Shown here: positions 7,532-16,026 of the stretch, in pieces | How positions within the stretch are numbered: the stretch's first letter is position 1 | Layout of the letters: every line of letters starts with the position of its first letter | From: JBOGXA01 sp050694175 | GTDB lineage: Bacteria > Actinomycetota > CADDZG01 > WHSQ01 | Direction of reading: 5' to 3' | NCBI GenBank assembly: GCA_050694175.1 | Contig: JBOGXA010000009.1 | Span: forward strand, 1-64,000 | DNA: 64,000 bases | Notes under the pieces: generated by a model | What the model was told of the DNA's origin: nothing | Database searches by the model: none | The model's input: only the letters and a program-made list of their open reading frames with translations | Program-made: the position numbers and the translations under genes

Positions 7532-8374
7532 CTACTTCTCGACCGGCACCCCCACCAGCGACCCATACTCGGTCCAGGATCCGTCGTAGTTGCGTACGTT
7601 GCCGTACCCCAGCAATTCTTTGAGCACGAACCACGAGTGCGACGAACGTTCCCCGATCCGGCAGTACGTCACTATCTCCTTGTCGGGGGTAATGCCTTCG
7701 TCTTCGTACAACTCCTTCAGCTCGTTCGCGGACTTGAAGGTGCCGTCTTCGTTCGCAGCCTTGGCCCACGTGATATTCGAGGCGCCGGGGATGTGGCCGG
7801 GAACCTGGGCCTGCTCCTGCGGAAGATGAGGCGGAGCGAGCAGCTCGCCCCGGAACTCCTCGGGTGACCGGACGTCGACCCACGCCTTGTCCCCACTCAC
7901 CGCCCGCTCGATCACTTCCTCGCGAAAGACGCGGATCTCGGGCTGCTCGGCACCGATCTGGAAAGACGCCGGCTCCCGGCGCGTCTCGTCCTGGGTGAGC
8001 TCGCGGCTCTCGAGCTCCCACTTCTTGCGGCCGCCGTTCAGCAACTTGACGTTCTCGACGCCACGGTATTTGAACAGCCAGTAGGCATACGCCGCGAACC
8101 AGTTGTTGTTGCCGCCGTAGAGAACAATCGTGTGGTCGGACGACACGCCCTTATCTCCCAGCAGCTTCGCCAACCCCTCCGATGAGATGAACTCACGGCG
8201 CGGCACATCGTGCAGATCGCTCTCCCAGTTGAGACCAATTGCGCCCGGGATGTGCCCCTTGTCGTAAGCGGACGTGTCCTCGTCGACCTCGATGATCGCA
8301 AAACTCGAGTCGTCGAGACTCTGCTCGAGCGCGTCTGTTTCGACGAGCACATCCTTGTTTACATACTCAGCCAT
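7532..8374 (-). CDS. sseA: Two-domain rhodanese, thiosulfate/3-mercaptopyruvate sulfurtransferase
   Basis: A 280-residue protein with two rhodanese domains. The N-terminal one (about 10-130) is inactive; the C-terminal one (about 145-278) carries the active-site loop CRIGERS with the persulfide Cys. Typical motifs include HIPGAIGLNW, WVDVRSPEEFRG, HIPGASNITW and YDGSWTEYG. Such enzymes move sulfane sulfur from thiosulfate or mercaptopyruvate to acceptors such as cyanide or thiol proteins. An AAAGGAGGAGAA site precedes the ATG. It lies downstream of the ArsR-like regulator on the same strand with a 32-nt gap, so the two may form an operon. It could supply sulfur for ThiI (inference). Confidence 0.92.
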   Translation of the reverse strand: MAEYVNKDVLVETDALEQSLDDSSFAIIEVDEDTSAYDKGHIPGAIGLNWESDLHDVPRREFISSEGLAKLLGDKGVSSDHTIVLYGGNNNWFAAYAYWLFKYRGVENVKLLNGGRKKWELESRELTQDETRREPASFQIGAEQPEIRVFREEVIERAVSGDKAWVDVRSPEEFRGELLAPPHLPQEQAQVPGHIPGASNITWAKAANEDGTFKSANELKELYEDEGITPDKEIVTYCRIGERSSHSWFVLKELLGYGNVRNYDGSWTEYGSLVGVPVEK

Positions 8375-8406
8375 TTCTCCTCCTTTTGATCTCCGATCTT
8401 TGACTC

Positions 8407-8847
8407 TTACCGATCCTCGTCGGGAAACTTCTTTGCGGACTGCGCTTCCTCCATCAGCTCGCGGATACGGCTCAGTTGCTGCTGGGCCTCGGACAGGGTC
8501 CGCTCCAAGATCCGAATCTCCACCTCGAGGTCGTTGACCTCCTCGACGACCCGCCCTGAGACGTCCACCCCCGCTTCGGCGAGCGCGCCGGCCTCGCCCT
8601 CCCAGGTGAAATAGACCTTGGCCGGACGGCCCTTAGTCCGGCGCCGGGTCTCGGTCGCCAGGAACCCGGCCTCAACCATCAGGTCCAGGTGGGCACGGGC
8701 GACGTTGGGGTGGATCTGGAACGCGTCCGAGATCTCCTTGACCGTCTTCGGCCCCGTTCTCAGCAGCAGCGACAGGATTGCGGCGCGGGTCGGAAGCGAC
8801 AGAACTTTTGCGGTCCGGGTTGCGGAGTCGTCGCCGAGGCGGGCCAT
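8407..8847 (-). CDS. ArsR/MarR-like winged-helix transcriptional regulator
   Basis: About 146 residues. A winged helix-turn-helix occupies the N-terminal half (LSLPTRAAILSLLL, TVKEISDAFQIHPNVARAHL, LMVEAGFLATE), with a basic wing RRRTKGRPAKVY. The C-terminal half is a long coiled coil (VEEVNDLEVEIRILERTLSEA), probably for dimerisation. There are no ArsR-type metal-binding Cys. The start is taken as the ATG at 8847; a longer form from a TTG at 8883 would run into the palindrome at 8877-8890 and is less likely. It is divergent from the GT-C-like gene, with two palindromes between them, so autoregulation and control of the glycan gene are plausible. Confidence 0.82.
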   Translation of the reverse strand: MARLGDDSATRTAKVLSLPTRAAILSLLLRTGPKTVKEISDAFQIHPNVARAHLDLMVEAGFLATETRRRTKGRPAKVYFTWEGEAGALAEAGVDVSGRVVEEVNDLEVEIRILERTLSEAQQQLSRIRELMEEAQSAKKFPDEDR

Positions 8848-8876
8848 GCCCGTACTGATAACAGGTTTTTCTACCT

Positions 8877-8900
8877 TTAGCAAGTGCTAATTAGTACTAA
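8877..8900. promoter_or_regulatory. Two adjacent palindromes between divergent regulator and glycosyltransferase genes
   Basis: TTAGCA-AG-TGCTAA (8877-8890) is followed directly by the perfect 10-bp palindrome TTAGTACTAA (8891-8900). Both share TTAG and CTAA ends, as expected for two binding sites of one dimeric regulator. They lie 30 nt before the regulator start and 34 nt before the likely start of the membrane glycosyltransferase. Confidence 0.6.
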
Positions 8901-8921
8901 ATGCCTCCCCGGGCCGGTAAC

Positions 8922-8927
8922 TATAGT
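8922..8927 (+). promoter_or_regulatory. Leaderless-type -10 element of the GT-C-like gene
   Basis: TATAGT, a near-consensus -10 hexamer, ends 6 nt before an in-frame GTG at 8934. No Shine-Dalgarno sequence is present. The double palindrome lies just upstream, where a bound repressor would block polymerase. Confidence 0.5.
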
Positions 8928-8933
8928 GGCGCC

Positions 8934-10922
8934 GTGTTCGGTGCCCCCTCCGGTGCAGCGATGGCTGGCTTCCAGTCGACTGTGGTCGCACTCGTGGTCT
9001 TTGCCATTGGGTACCTGATCGTCAACGCAGTTCTCGGTAAACGGCCCCTCGATCCCGTCGTCAGAGCGGGCTTGGTGCTCCCGGCGCTGCTGGGAGCTTC
9101 GCTGGTGCTCATGCTCGTACACATTGTGTCCGGGGGTCGCTTGTTCGCGCATCCCGGAGTCGTGCGCGCAATCACCGGGCTGGGGACGGCAGCCCTTGTG
9201 TTCTTGACCTTCGCCCGCGGGCGGCGCTTCCGCGACGCGTTCCCGGCGGGCCCGGCGCTTGCGCTGCTCGGCGTCGTGCTCGTCGCACTCTTCATGTGGG
9301 GCCGGATCGTGTTCGAGGTTCTGCCCGCGGGCAAGGGCGACACGGCCCTCCATATGGGGTGGGCGTCGAGCCTTCTCAACGGCGAGCGCCTCCCATACAA
9401 CGCACTCACCGGGGAGATCCCCAATTACTACCCATGGTTGTTTCATTCCCTGATTGCGTGGCTCAGTGCCCTGACGCCGGGGGGAAGACCGTTCCACACG
9501 CTCGGGCCTCTCCAGCTCCTGCAGGTGGCGAGTGCCGTGACGTCATTGTTTGCGCTCGGAAACGTGCTGTGGCGAAAGTGGGCGGCCGGGCTCTCGACCG
9601 CGCTTCTCGGCGCGCTTACGGGAGGCTTCGGTTTCCTCGCCGAGTCCCCACGGCTCGTATACAAGGTCCGAGGAGGGGGTTCCGAAGTCGCCACCGCGTT
9701 CGGCGACCTCTTGGCGCGCCGCTCCCACAATCTCTCGTTTCACAACCTCGCCCCCATCTACCCTCGTGAGGTCTCCTACGCGCTGTTGCCTGCGCTGCTG
9801 CTCCTCCTCGTTCTGTCGCTCAGGACCGGCCGGCGCTTCTATCTGATCGCGGCGGGAGTCGTGCTCGGCATCATCGGACTCATCGGAGGGGAGGCGTTCA
9901 TTGCCGGAAGCGCGGTCGCCGCGGCCTTCGTCGCCGTAGCGGGGAGGCTCGGCCGCATCCGGGCCGCTCTTAACGTCGGGGTCCCCGCCGCGATCCTCTA
10001 CGGCCTCTGGTTCGGGCCGTTGATTTTGAACTTTCGAAAGTACGGTGGCTTCTTCGATCTCTCAGCTGCTCCGGTCGAGCTCACGCCCCTGCAAGTGCTG
10101 GGCGGTTGGGGCATCGTCACGCCGTTCGCCGTCCTCGGCGCCGGGCTCCTGGCGGCGAGACTCCGCTCGGATGACGGGGCCCGCGTCGTGCTCCTCTCCC
10201 TTGTCGCAATCGGAGGTGTGTTGCTCGTCAGCTTGGCCGCAGGATCGGGGGTTGGGGGCGGCTTTGAAACCCTGGGCCGCCCCCATCGCTACTGGCCGAT
10301 GTTCTTTCAGGCGGTGGCGATCTGCGGAGGGTTCGGGCTCGTGTGGGCGCTCCAGGGGATGGCCCGATTCCACCGCGTCGCCGCGATCGCTCTCATCGTC
10401 GCCGTGTCCGCGGCCGCACTCGCATCACCGTGGATCGGAAGCCGGCAAGTAAAGAAAGAGCTGCTGGCAAAATCGCTCTCATCAAATCCGGCGCTCATGG
10501 CAGCGTTGCGGGGAGACATGAGTTCATGGCCGGCCGCGTTATCGCCGGCGCCCGGTCAACGCTGCACCATCGCGGTCCCACGCCCTCTCACGGTGATCAG
10601 CTACGCCTATTCCGGGTACCGCCACGTGTGGTACGTGTGGTCGAGGGCCCACCGGAACTCAGCGCGCGTTCGCTGGCGGGACATCTACTTGCACATACCC
10701 ACAGACTCCGAACGCCGGTTCGCCAACGAGGTACTGACTTCCGCCCAGGGGGCGACGGGCCGCTACTACCGGAAGATCATCGAGCGCTACGGCGTCGACC
10801 GCGTCATCGTGCCCGAGGCCGCTCTGAATTCACCCGCTCTCGACGGTTACAAGATCGAGGAGGCTAGCAGCGGGAACGAGGCTTATGGGGTGGTCCATAC
10901 CGGGGACTGCTCTGATACCTGA
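8934..10922 (+). CDS. GT-C-like polytopic membrane glycosyltransferase
   Basis: About 662 residues with roughly a dozen hydrophobic segments in the first 500 and a soluble, probably extracytoplasmic, C-terminal part. The first large loop has KGDTALHMGWASSLLNGE and NYYPWLFHSLIAWL, an acidic and aromatic pattern like that of GT-C enzymes such as the arabinofuranosyltransferases, which use polyprenyl-phosphate sugars. The assignment is by overall pattern, and the donor is unknown. The frame can be opened at 8901, but that codon touches the palindrome and has no ribosome site. The GTG at 8934, 6 nt after TATAGT, is preferred. It is the first gene of the glycan locus and converges with the ABC exporter pair. 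Confidence 0.65.
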   Translation: MFGAPSGAAMAGFQSTVVALVVFAIGYLIVNAVLGKRPLDPVVRAGLVLPALLGASLVLMLVHIVSGGRLFAHPGVVRAITGLGTAALVFLTFARGRRFRDAFPAGPALALLGVVLVALFMWGRIVFEVLPAGKGDTALHMGWASSLLNGERLPYNALTGEIPNYYPWLFHSLIAWLSALTPGGRPFHTLGPLQLLQVASAVTSLFALGNVLWRKWAAGLSTALLGALTGGFGFLAESPRLVYKVRGGGSEVATAFGDLLARRSHNLSFHNLAPIYPREVSYALLPALLLLLVLSLRTGRRFYLIAAGVVLGIIGLIGGEAFIAGSAVAAAFVAVAGRLGRIRAALNVGVPAAILYGLWFGPLILNFRKYGGFFDLSAAPVELTPLQVLGGWGIVTPFAVLGAGLLAARLRSDDGARVVLLSLVAIGGVLLVSLAAGSGVGGGFETLGRPHRYWPMFFQAVAICGGFGLVWALQGMARFHRVAAIALIVAVSAAALASPWIGSRQVKKELLAKSLSSNPALMAALRGDMSSWPAALSPAPGQRCTIAVPRPLTVISYAYSGYRHVWYVWSRAHRNSARVRWRDIYLHIPTDSERRFANEVLTSAQGATGRYYRKIIERYGVDRVIVPEAALNSPALDGYKIEEASSGNEAYGVVHTGDCSDT

Positions 10923-10966
10923 GTCCCTGTTCGAACTTGCTATGTTCGCTTGGACCCGTCGACGTA

Positions 10967-11887
10967 TCAGGCGCTCCGGGAATCCGGGTCTGCCCCCGAC
11001 TTGTCCGAGGGCGCGGCCGCCTCCGCCTCGTCCAGCTCGGCGAGCTGTTGAAGTGCGCGCTCGGCCTTGCGTTTCGTACGCTGGCGACGTTGCTTCCTTC
11101 GCATTTCGGTGCCGTTGTACTTGGCGATGACTTCGTCGGGAGGGCCATCCATCTCGAGCCTGCCGTTCTTTAGCCAGAGCACACGGGTGCACGACTTGTG
11201 GATCTGTTGCATGGAGTGGCTGACCAGGAAGACCGTGCCTGCGGACCGTCGCAGCTCATCGATCCGCTTCGTCGACTTCACTTTGAAGTCCCGGTCGCCC
11301 ACGGCCAGCGCTTCGTCAATGATTAGAATCTCGGGCCTCACCGCGGCCGAGATCGCGAACTGCAAGCGCGCCGACATCCCCGACGAGTACGTCTTCATCG
11401 GGCGGTCGATCGCGTCTCCGATCCCTGCAAACTCGATGATCTCCGGCTCTCGTTCGAGAACCTGTTGCTTCGTCAAACCGAGCGCCAGGCCGCCGAGCAA
11501 GATATTGCGGCGGCCGGATAACGTCTTGTTCAGCACGGCGCCCACCCCGAGCAGCATCGGCGTGGCGCGCGCGTAGACCGCGCCCTCGTTAACCGGTAAG
11601 AGACCTGCGATCGCCTGCATGAGTGTTGTCTTGCCCGAACCGTTCGGGCCGATCACGCCGATCACCTCACCGGCGTAGGCCTCGAACGAGACATCGTTGA
11701 CGGCGAGAATCTCCCGGAACCGCCGCCTGCGCCCGGCCGAGGCAACCAGGGCGCGCAGTGTCTGCTTGACGTCCTCGTAGACGCGATACCGGACGTGAAC
11801 ATGCTCGGCCTGAACCGTCACCATCCCCTTGGTGATGTCCTTGGCCCCCGACGGCGGCACCACGTAGGTGCTCTTAGCCTCGTCCAT
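10967..11887 (-). CDS. Polysaccharide ABC exporter, ATP-binding subunit (Wzt/TagH type)
   Basis: A 306-residue ATPase that powers export of a finished glycan. Walker A is GVIGPNGSGKTTLM, the signature is TYSSGMSARL, Walker B is ILIIDEALAVGDRDF, and the switch His is in FLVSHSMQQI. The motif IDEALAVGD and the N-terminal VRYRVYEDVKQ are typical of the O-antigen and teichoic-acid export branch. A highly charged C-terminal tail of about 60 residues (KRRQRTKRKAERAL) replaces the larger glycan-binding domain of Wzt. Its start overlaps the end of the permease gene by 14 nt, so the two subunits are translationally coupled. Confidence 0.92.
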   Translation of the reverse strand: MDEAKSTYVVPPSGAKDITKGMVTVQAEHVHVRYRVYEDVKQTLRALVASAGRRRRFREILAVNDVSFEAYAGEVIGVIGPNGSGKTTLMQAIAGLLPVNEGAVYARATPMLLGVGAVLNKTLSGRRNILLGGLALGLTKQQVLEREPEIIEFAGIGDAIDRPMKTYSSGMSARLQFAISAAVRPEILIIDEALAVGDRDFKVKSTKRIDELRRSAGTVFLVSHSMQQIHKSCTRVLWLKNGRLEMDGPPDEVIAKYNGTEMRRKQRRQRTKRKAERALQQLAELDEAEAAAPSDKSGADPDSRSA

Positions 11888-12713
11888 ACTCGTTCTCGCG
11901 TCCGACGAAGAACAGGAACCCGATGATGAGGGTCGCCACCGCCCAAATCGCCAGCGTTATCCACTCATCCGCGGTTGGAGCGACGTTGTCGAGGATGGCG
12001 CGCCGGGGTAATTCCATGAAGAGATAGGCGGGATTGACACGCATGACCGCAAAAAGTTCGGGATGATCGGCGAGGCGCTCCGTGACCGGATAGAAGACAC
12101 CTGAAAGCATGCCCCAAACCCGCAGGCCGTAGGGCAGGATCTGCACGACGTCGCGGAAATGATCCGCAAGGCGCGCCATGAACAATGCAAGTCCGGCGTT
12201 GAAAAGGAACTGGAAGAAGACCATTGGGATAATGAGGAGCCAGCTCCATGCCGGTTGCTCACCAGTAAGAAGAACGACGAAGAACATGGCGGAGAGAGCA
12301 AAGCCCAAGGCCATGAACTCGGCCAGCACGACCGAGAGCGGAAGTATAGCTCTCGGAAACGAGATCGCGCGCAGCAGCCCCTCATTCGACGTGATCGCTC
12401 GTGCCCCCGACTTGACCGACTTCATCGTGAAGTGAAAAGCAAAGACACCGATCGCCAGGAACCCGACAACGTTGTCGACGCCTCGCGTGACATTGAGGAT
12501 CACCCCGAAGAGAAGCCACCAGGTCGCGACCGAGAAGAGTGGATCGAGCAGATGCCACAGACCGCCAAGAGCCGTGTTCCGGTGCTGCGCCTGAAGCTCC
12601 GCGCTGGGAATGGCCATTGCGAACTGACGTCGATCCCACAGAGAGCGCAGGTAGTCGCGCAGGCGCGGGCGTACCCCTATTCTGGTGAGCGGTGGGGCTT
12701 CAGTCAGGGCCAT
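11874..12713 (-). CDS. Polysaccharide ABC-2 type exporter permease (Wzm/TagG type)
   Basis: A 279-residue integral membrane protein with about six hydrophobic segments (VATWWLLFGVILNV, GFLAIGVFAFHFTM, LPLSVVLAEFMALGF, PMVFFQFLFNAGLALFM and others), the size and pattern of ABC-2 permeases that flip lipid-linked polysaccharides. A motif FSNP-like block at the C-terminal side reads VNPAYLFMELPR. It partners the overlapping ATPase. Upstream on the same strand are the two related sulfotransferase genes, so the cargo is probably a sulfated glycan or its precursor (inference). Confidence 0.88.
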   Translation of the reverse strand: MALTEAPPLTRIGVRPRLRDYLRSLWDRRQFAMAIPSAELQAQHRNTALGGLWHLLDPLFSVATWWLLFGVILNVTRGVDNVVGFLAIGVFAFHFTMKSVKSGARAITSNEGLLRAISFPRAILPLSVVLAEFMALGFALSAMFFVVLLTGEQPAWSWLLIIPMVFFQFLFNAGLALFMARLADHFRDVVQILPYGLRVWGMLSGVFYPVTERLADHPELFAVMRVNPAYLFMELPRRAILDNVAPTADEWITLAIWAVATLIIGFLFFVGRENEYGRG

Positions 12714-12761
12714 CAGCTCTACTTCATCCTTGGTATCGAGGTGCGCCCGAGCGCGGAACGA

Positions 12762-13709
12762 TCATGCGCTAGACATCGTACGTTTCCACAGAGCCAGATC
12801 GATGTCGAATCGATCCGCTAGCCGCTCCGCATCCGGACGATAGATCCGCTGCAAGGCGCGGATAACGTGTGGATGGTCCTCCGGGAGCCACTTCTCGGGT
12901 TCGTGGCCGAAGACGTGTCTGCGCCGGCTCTCCGACAGGGGAACAGGCTCGAGCCCAAGGCGCTTCCACACGAGATCGGCGAAGTGCTGTGGATCCTGAC
13001 ATAGCTTCTCGTATTGGATGACGATGAATCGCTCCTCCGGCAGCACCGCGGTCCACGCGTCAAGCTGCGCCGCGTACATCCCTCCCCATGACGCGTCGGA
13101 ACCAACGGCGCGCAGCCAGGTGAGATCTTGGAACAAGTCGCGGGCGTTGGTGGGCGACCCCTGTACCCGCAACCTACTCGAAGCGAGCGCAGCCCGAGCG
13201 AGCAAGGCTTCCCGCCGTAACTTCCTGGAGCCGCCAATCGGTATTCCCAACAGACGTCTTGGCGAATGTTCGTTGGCTTGACTTTTCGTACCTGTGGTCG
13301 CTTTCAGGTTCTTCCGGTAACGCCGGACTGCCTGCACCATATCGCGACGGACGGCCGACGCGAAGCGATCAATAGGGTCGCGAACCAGGACGAGGAGTGG
13401 GGCGTCCTCCGGCAGCGAATCTGCTGTCAGCTCGCAGATCCACGACGCGCGGAGGTAATACGGCGTAAACTCACCGAGTTTCAGCTCGTCGCTTGTAAAG
13501 GTAGCCCGATACTCGTCACGTGCGGCGGCGCTCCAGTCGCGCGTCAACCCGTATCGATACAGAAAGTGATGCTCCTTCTTCCCCCCACTTGCCGCGTCCC
13601 CACGGCCTGCGACGTCCATGCGAGGATGCTGCACGAGGAGATCCGTGAACCAGGTTGTCCCGCAACGCTGCGCACCGATCCCAATCCAGCTTGGTCCTTC
13701 GATCAACAC
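12762..13709 (-). CDS. PAPS-dependent sulfotransferase (first of a tandem pair)
   Basis: 315 residues. Sulfotransferases move sulfate from PAPS to hydroxyls or amines. The 5'-phosphosulfate loop is IGAQRCGTTWFTDLL near residue 10, and the 3'-phosphate motif is VLVRDPIDRFASAVRRDM near 108. GMYAAQLDAWTAVLPEERF is shared with its neighbour. The start is a GTG at 13709 with GAAAGGA upstream. It is a close paralogue of the gene at 13915-14748, differing mainly by a basic insert of about 40 residues in the middle (RYRKNLKATTGTKSQAN onward). It lies upstream of the glycan exporter genes on the same strand. Confidence 0.85.
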   Translation of the reverse strand: MLIEGPSWIGIGAQRCGTTWFTDLLVQHPRMDVAGRGDAASGGKKEHHFLYRYGLTRDWSAAARDEYRATFTSDELKLGEFTPYYLRASWICELTADSLPEDAPLLVLVRDPIDRFASAVRRDMVQAVRRYRKNLKATTGTKSQANEHSPRRLLGIPIGGSRKLRREALLARAALASSRLRVQGSPTNARDLFQDLTWLRAVGSDASWGGMYAAQLDAWTAVLPEERFIVIQYEKLCQDPQHFADLVWKRLGLEPVPLSESRRRHVFGHEPEKWLPEDHPHVIRALQRIYRPDAERLADRFDIDLALWKRTMSSA

Positions 13710-13914
13710 ATCGTCCTTTCAAGTTGCCCGCCCAAAGTCGCGAGGATACCCGCGGCCGTACACGTCTCCACGACAAAGCCACAGCTGATCCGAGAATCAC
13801 CACACCAGCGCAATGTCGGGAGCAAATGCCTGCGCCGGAAGCTCCGCGCAAGGGCCGGCCATCGCTCCTTTACTTATCCTTGAGTTGAGGAGGTTTGCGG
13901 CTCGAAGGTGTTCG

Positions 13915-14748
13915 TCAGGCATCCGTCATCGTACGCTTCCACAGGGCTAGATCGATGTCGAATCGGGTCGCCAACCGCTCGGCATCCGGTCGATAAACCC
14001 GCTGCAGAGAGCGGACAACATGCGGATGGTCCTCCGGGAGCCAATGCTCGGTCTCGGTCGAGGACTTGCTGCGGGTTTCGATTCTCGACAGGGGAATAGG
14101 CTCGAGCCCAAGACGATTCCAGACCAGATCGGTATAGCGCTGTGGATCCTGGCGCATCTTCTCGTACTGTATGACAATGAAACGTTCTTCCGGCAGTACG
14201 GCAGTCCATGCGTCTAGCTGCGCCGCGTACATCCCTCCCCACGTCGCGTCGGAACCGACGAAGCGCAGCCACGTGATATCCCGGCGCGCCGTGGAGGGTC
14301 TTTTGGGCAGCACGCGCGCGAACCAAGAATCGTTAGCTCGCTTGTTCCAGGTAACAATGGCTTTCACTCGCCTGAGGTAGCGCCGCCTAGTCAGCGCAAT
14401 TTCGTGGCGGAGCGCGGAAGCGAAGCGATCGATGGGATCACGAAGCAAGACGAGGATGGGCGAATCCTCAGGAAGTGCGTCCGCCGTGAGCTCGCAGACC
14501 CAGGACGCGCGGAGATAGTACGGCGTGAACTCACCGAGCTTCGGCTCGTCGCTGGTGAAGGTGTCCCGATAACTCGCACGCAGAGCCGGGGTCCAGTCGC
14601 TTGTCAACCCGTACTTGTAAAGCGCGTGATGCTCCTTGATTCCCCCTGCGACGTCCATCTGAGGATGCTGCACGAGCAAATCCGTAAACCAGGTTGTTCC
14701 GCAACGCTGCGCTCCAATCCCGAGCCAACTTGGTCCTTCGTACGTCAC
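13915..14748 (-). CDS. PAPS-dependent sulfotransferase (second of a tandem pair)
   Basis: 277 residues, obviously related along its whole length to the next gene downstream: the 5' loop IGAQRCGTTWFTDLLVQHP, the 3' motif LLRDPIDRFASALRHEI, and the C-terminal half (GMYAAQLDAWTAVLPEERF, HPHVVRSLQRVYRPDAERL) are nearly the same. The GTG start and the upstream GAAAGGACGATG are also shared, which shows a duplication that included the ribosome site. The two may place sulfate at different positions of the same glycan. The intergenic 205 nt between the copies hold no other gene. Confidence 0.85.
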   Translation of the reverse strand: MTYEGPSWLGIGAQRCGTTWFTDLLVQHPQMDVAGGIKEHHALYKYGLTSDWTPALRASYRDTFTSDEPKLGEFTPYYLRASWVCELTADALPEDSPILVLLRDPIDRFASALRHEIALTRRRYLRRVKAIVTWNKRANDSWFARVLPKRPSTARRDITWLRFVGSDATWGGMYAAQLDAWTAVLPEERFIVIQYEKMRQDPQRYTDLVWNRLGLEPIPLSRIETRSKSSTETEHWLPEDHPHVVRSLQRVYRPDAERLATRFDIDLALWKRTMTDA

Positions 14749-14932
14749 TCATCGTCCTTTCCCGCTTCCCGCTCAAGGCCCGAGTATCCCGTGGACGCGC
14801 TCGCTGTCTTCCCCGCGACATGCCGTCTGAGATCTGAGATCTACACGCAGAGCAATGATATGGGCCAGCGCCGAGTGCGCTACGCTTCGCCGGCGGGCGA
14901 CTACAAGAAAAAATCATTGTCGGAGGTAAGGA

Positions 14933-16021
14933 ATGGACAACCGCCTGATCCTGGTCGCAGGGTCCGGCAGAAGCGGCACGAGCCTGTTCTCGGGGATCGC
15001 CAAGGCCTTGGGAGCTCACGTCCCCCAGCCCGAGGTGACCGCGGACAAGACCAACCCTCACGGCTTCGGCGAACCAAAGTGGGTCGTTGACTTCCACAGC
15101 AATCTTTTGCAGACGACAAGGGTGCATCCGTCGGATGCGCGCCCGTCTGCGTGGGCCAGGACCGCTGAGATCGGCCGGGACTGGGACGTCCAGGCCGAGC
15201 TCGGTACCTGGGTTCGCCGGGAGTTCCGGCACGGTGATCATGTCGTCGTTAAGGATCCGAGGCTGCTGTGGTTCATACCCCTGTGGAAAAGGGTGGGAGA
15301 GACCGTCGCGGCTCCATGCTTCGTCACAACCCTTCGCCACCCGCTTGAGGTCGTTAAGAGTAAACAAACGTACTACGGAGGGAACGCGCATCCCAACAGT
15401 CGCGTGGCTGGATGGCTCAACACGATGCTGTACACCGAGCGCGCAACCCGTGGGAGCAGACAAACGCTGGTGCGCTACGACGATCTCCTGAGCGATTGCA
15501 TGCAAGCCCTCGCTCGGGTGAGCGACGAGCTGGACCTGGCCCTGATTGAGCGCGCGTCGCCGGCACAGATGCGCGCCGCCGCCCGGCTCGTCGATCCCTC
15601 ACTGCGCCGTGCCCGCGCGACGTGGAGCTCCCTGGGGGTCGATGATCGATTGATCGAACTGGCCGAGGAGACCTGGGAAACGTTCGACCGCGCGGCGACG
15701 ACGGACAGCATGGACGGTTCGGCCACCCGGTCGGACCTCGACCAGCTGCGTGAGCGTTATGTGGACTTGTATGCCTTCGCGGAATCCCTCGCGGAGTCCT
15801 CAGTGTTCGCCGCCCAACGCGATGGCGTATCGGCTCAACGGCGCGGAGACCGATCGGCCGGCGTCAATCCTTCGATTTCGTCGCTCAGGGGAATGCGCAG
15901 GCTGGTTCGCCGTGCCAAAAGAAAAGCGAGGCGAACGATCTACCGGTCGCGGTCGCGCACCAGCGGCAGGCCCTCAAGCGAGCCCGAGAGTTCGCCATCC
16001 GCGCATGAGAGAAACACCTGA
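14933..16021 (+). CDS. Sulfotransferase family protein (third in the locus)
   Basis: 362 residues. The N-terminal nucleotide loop is LILVAGSGRSGTSLFSGIAKALG and the 3'-phosphate motif is CFVTTLRHPLEVVKSK at about residue 130. It differs clearly from the two minus-strand sulfotransferases and belongs to the GSGRSGTS branch. The C-terminal 80 residues are charged and basic (RRLVRRAKRKARRTIYR), possibly binding membrane or an acidic glycan. A clear GGAGGTAAGGA precedes the ATG. It heads a plus-strand run with the glycosyltransferase (5-nt gap) and a fourth sulfotransferase (2-nt gap), almost certainly one operon. Confidence 0.82.
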   Translation: MDNRLILVAGSGRSGTSLFSGIAKALGAHVPQPEVTADKTNPHGFGEPKWVVDFHSNLLQTTRVHPSDARPSAWARTAEIGRDWDVQAELGTWVRREFRHGDHVVVKDPRLLWFIPLWKRVGETVAAPCFVTTLRHPLEVVKSKQTYYGGNAHPNSRVAGWLNTMLYTERATRGSRQTLVRYDDLLSDCMQALARVSDELDLALIERASPAQMRAAARLVDPSLRRARATWSSLGVDDRLIELAEETWETFDRAATTDSMDGSATRSDLDQLRERYVDLYAFAESLAESSVFAAQRDGVSAQRRGDRSAGVNPSISSLRGMRRLVRRAKRKARRTIYRSRSRTSGRPSSEPESSPSAHERNT

Positions 16022-16026
16022 TCGCT

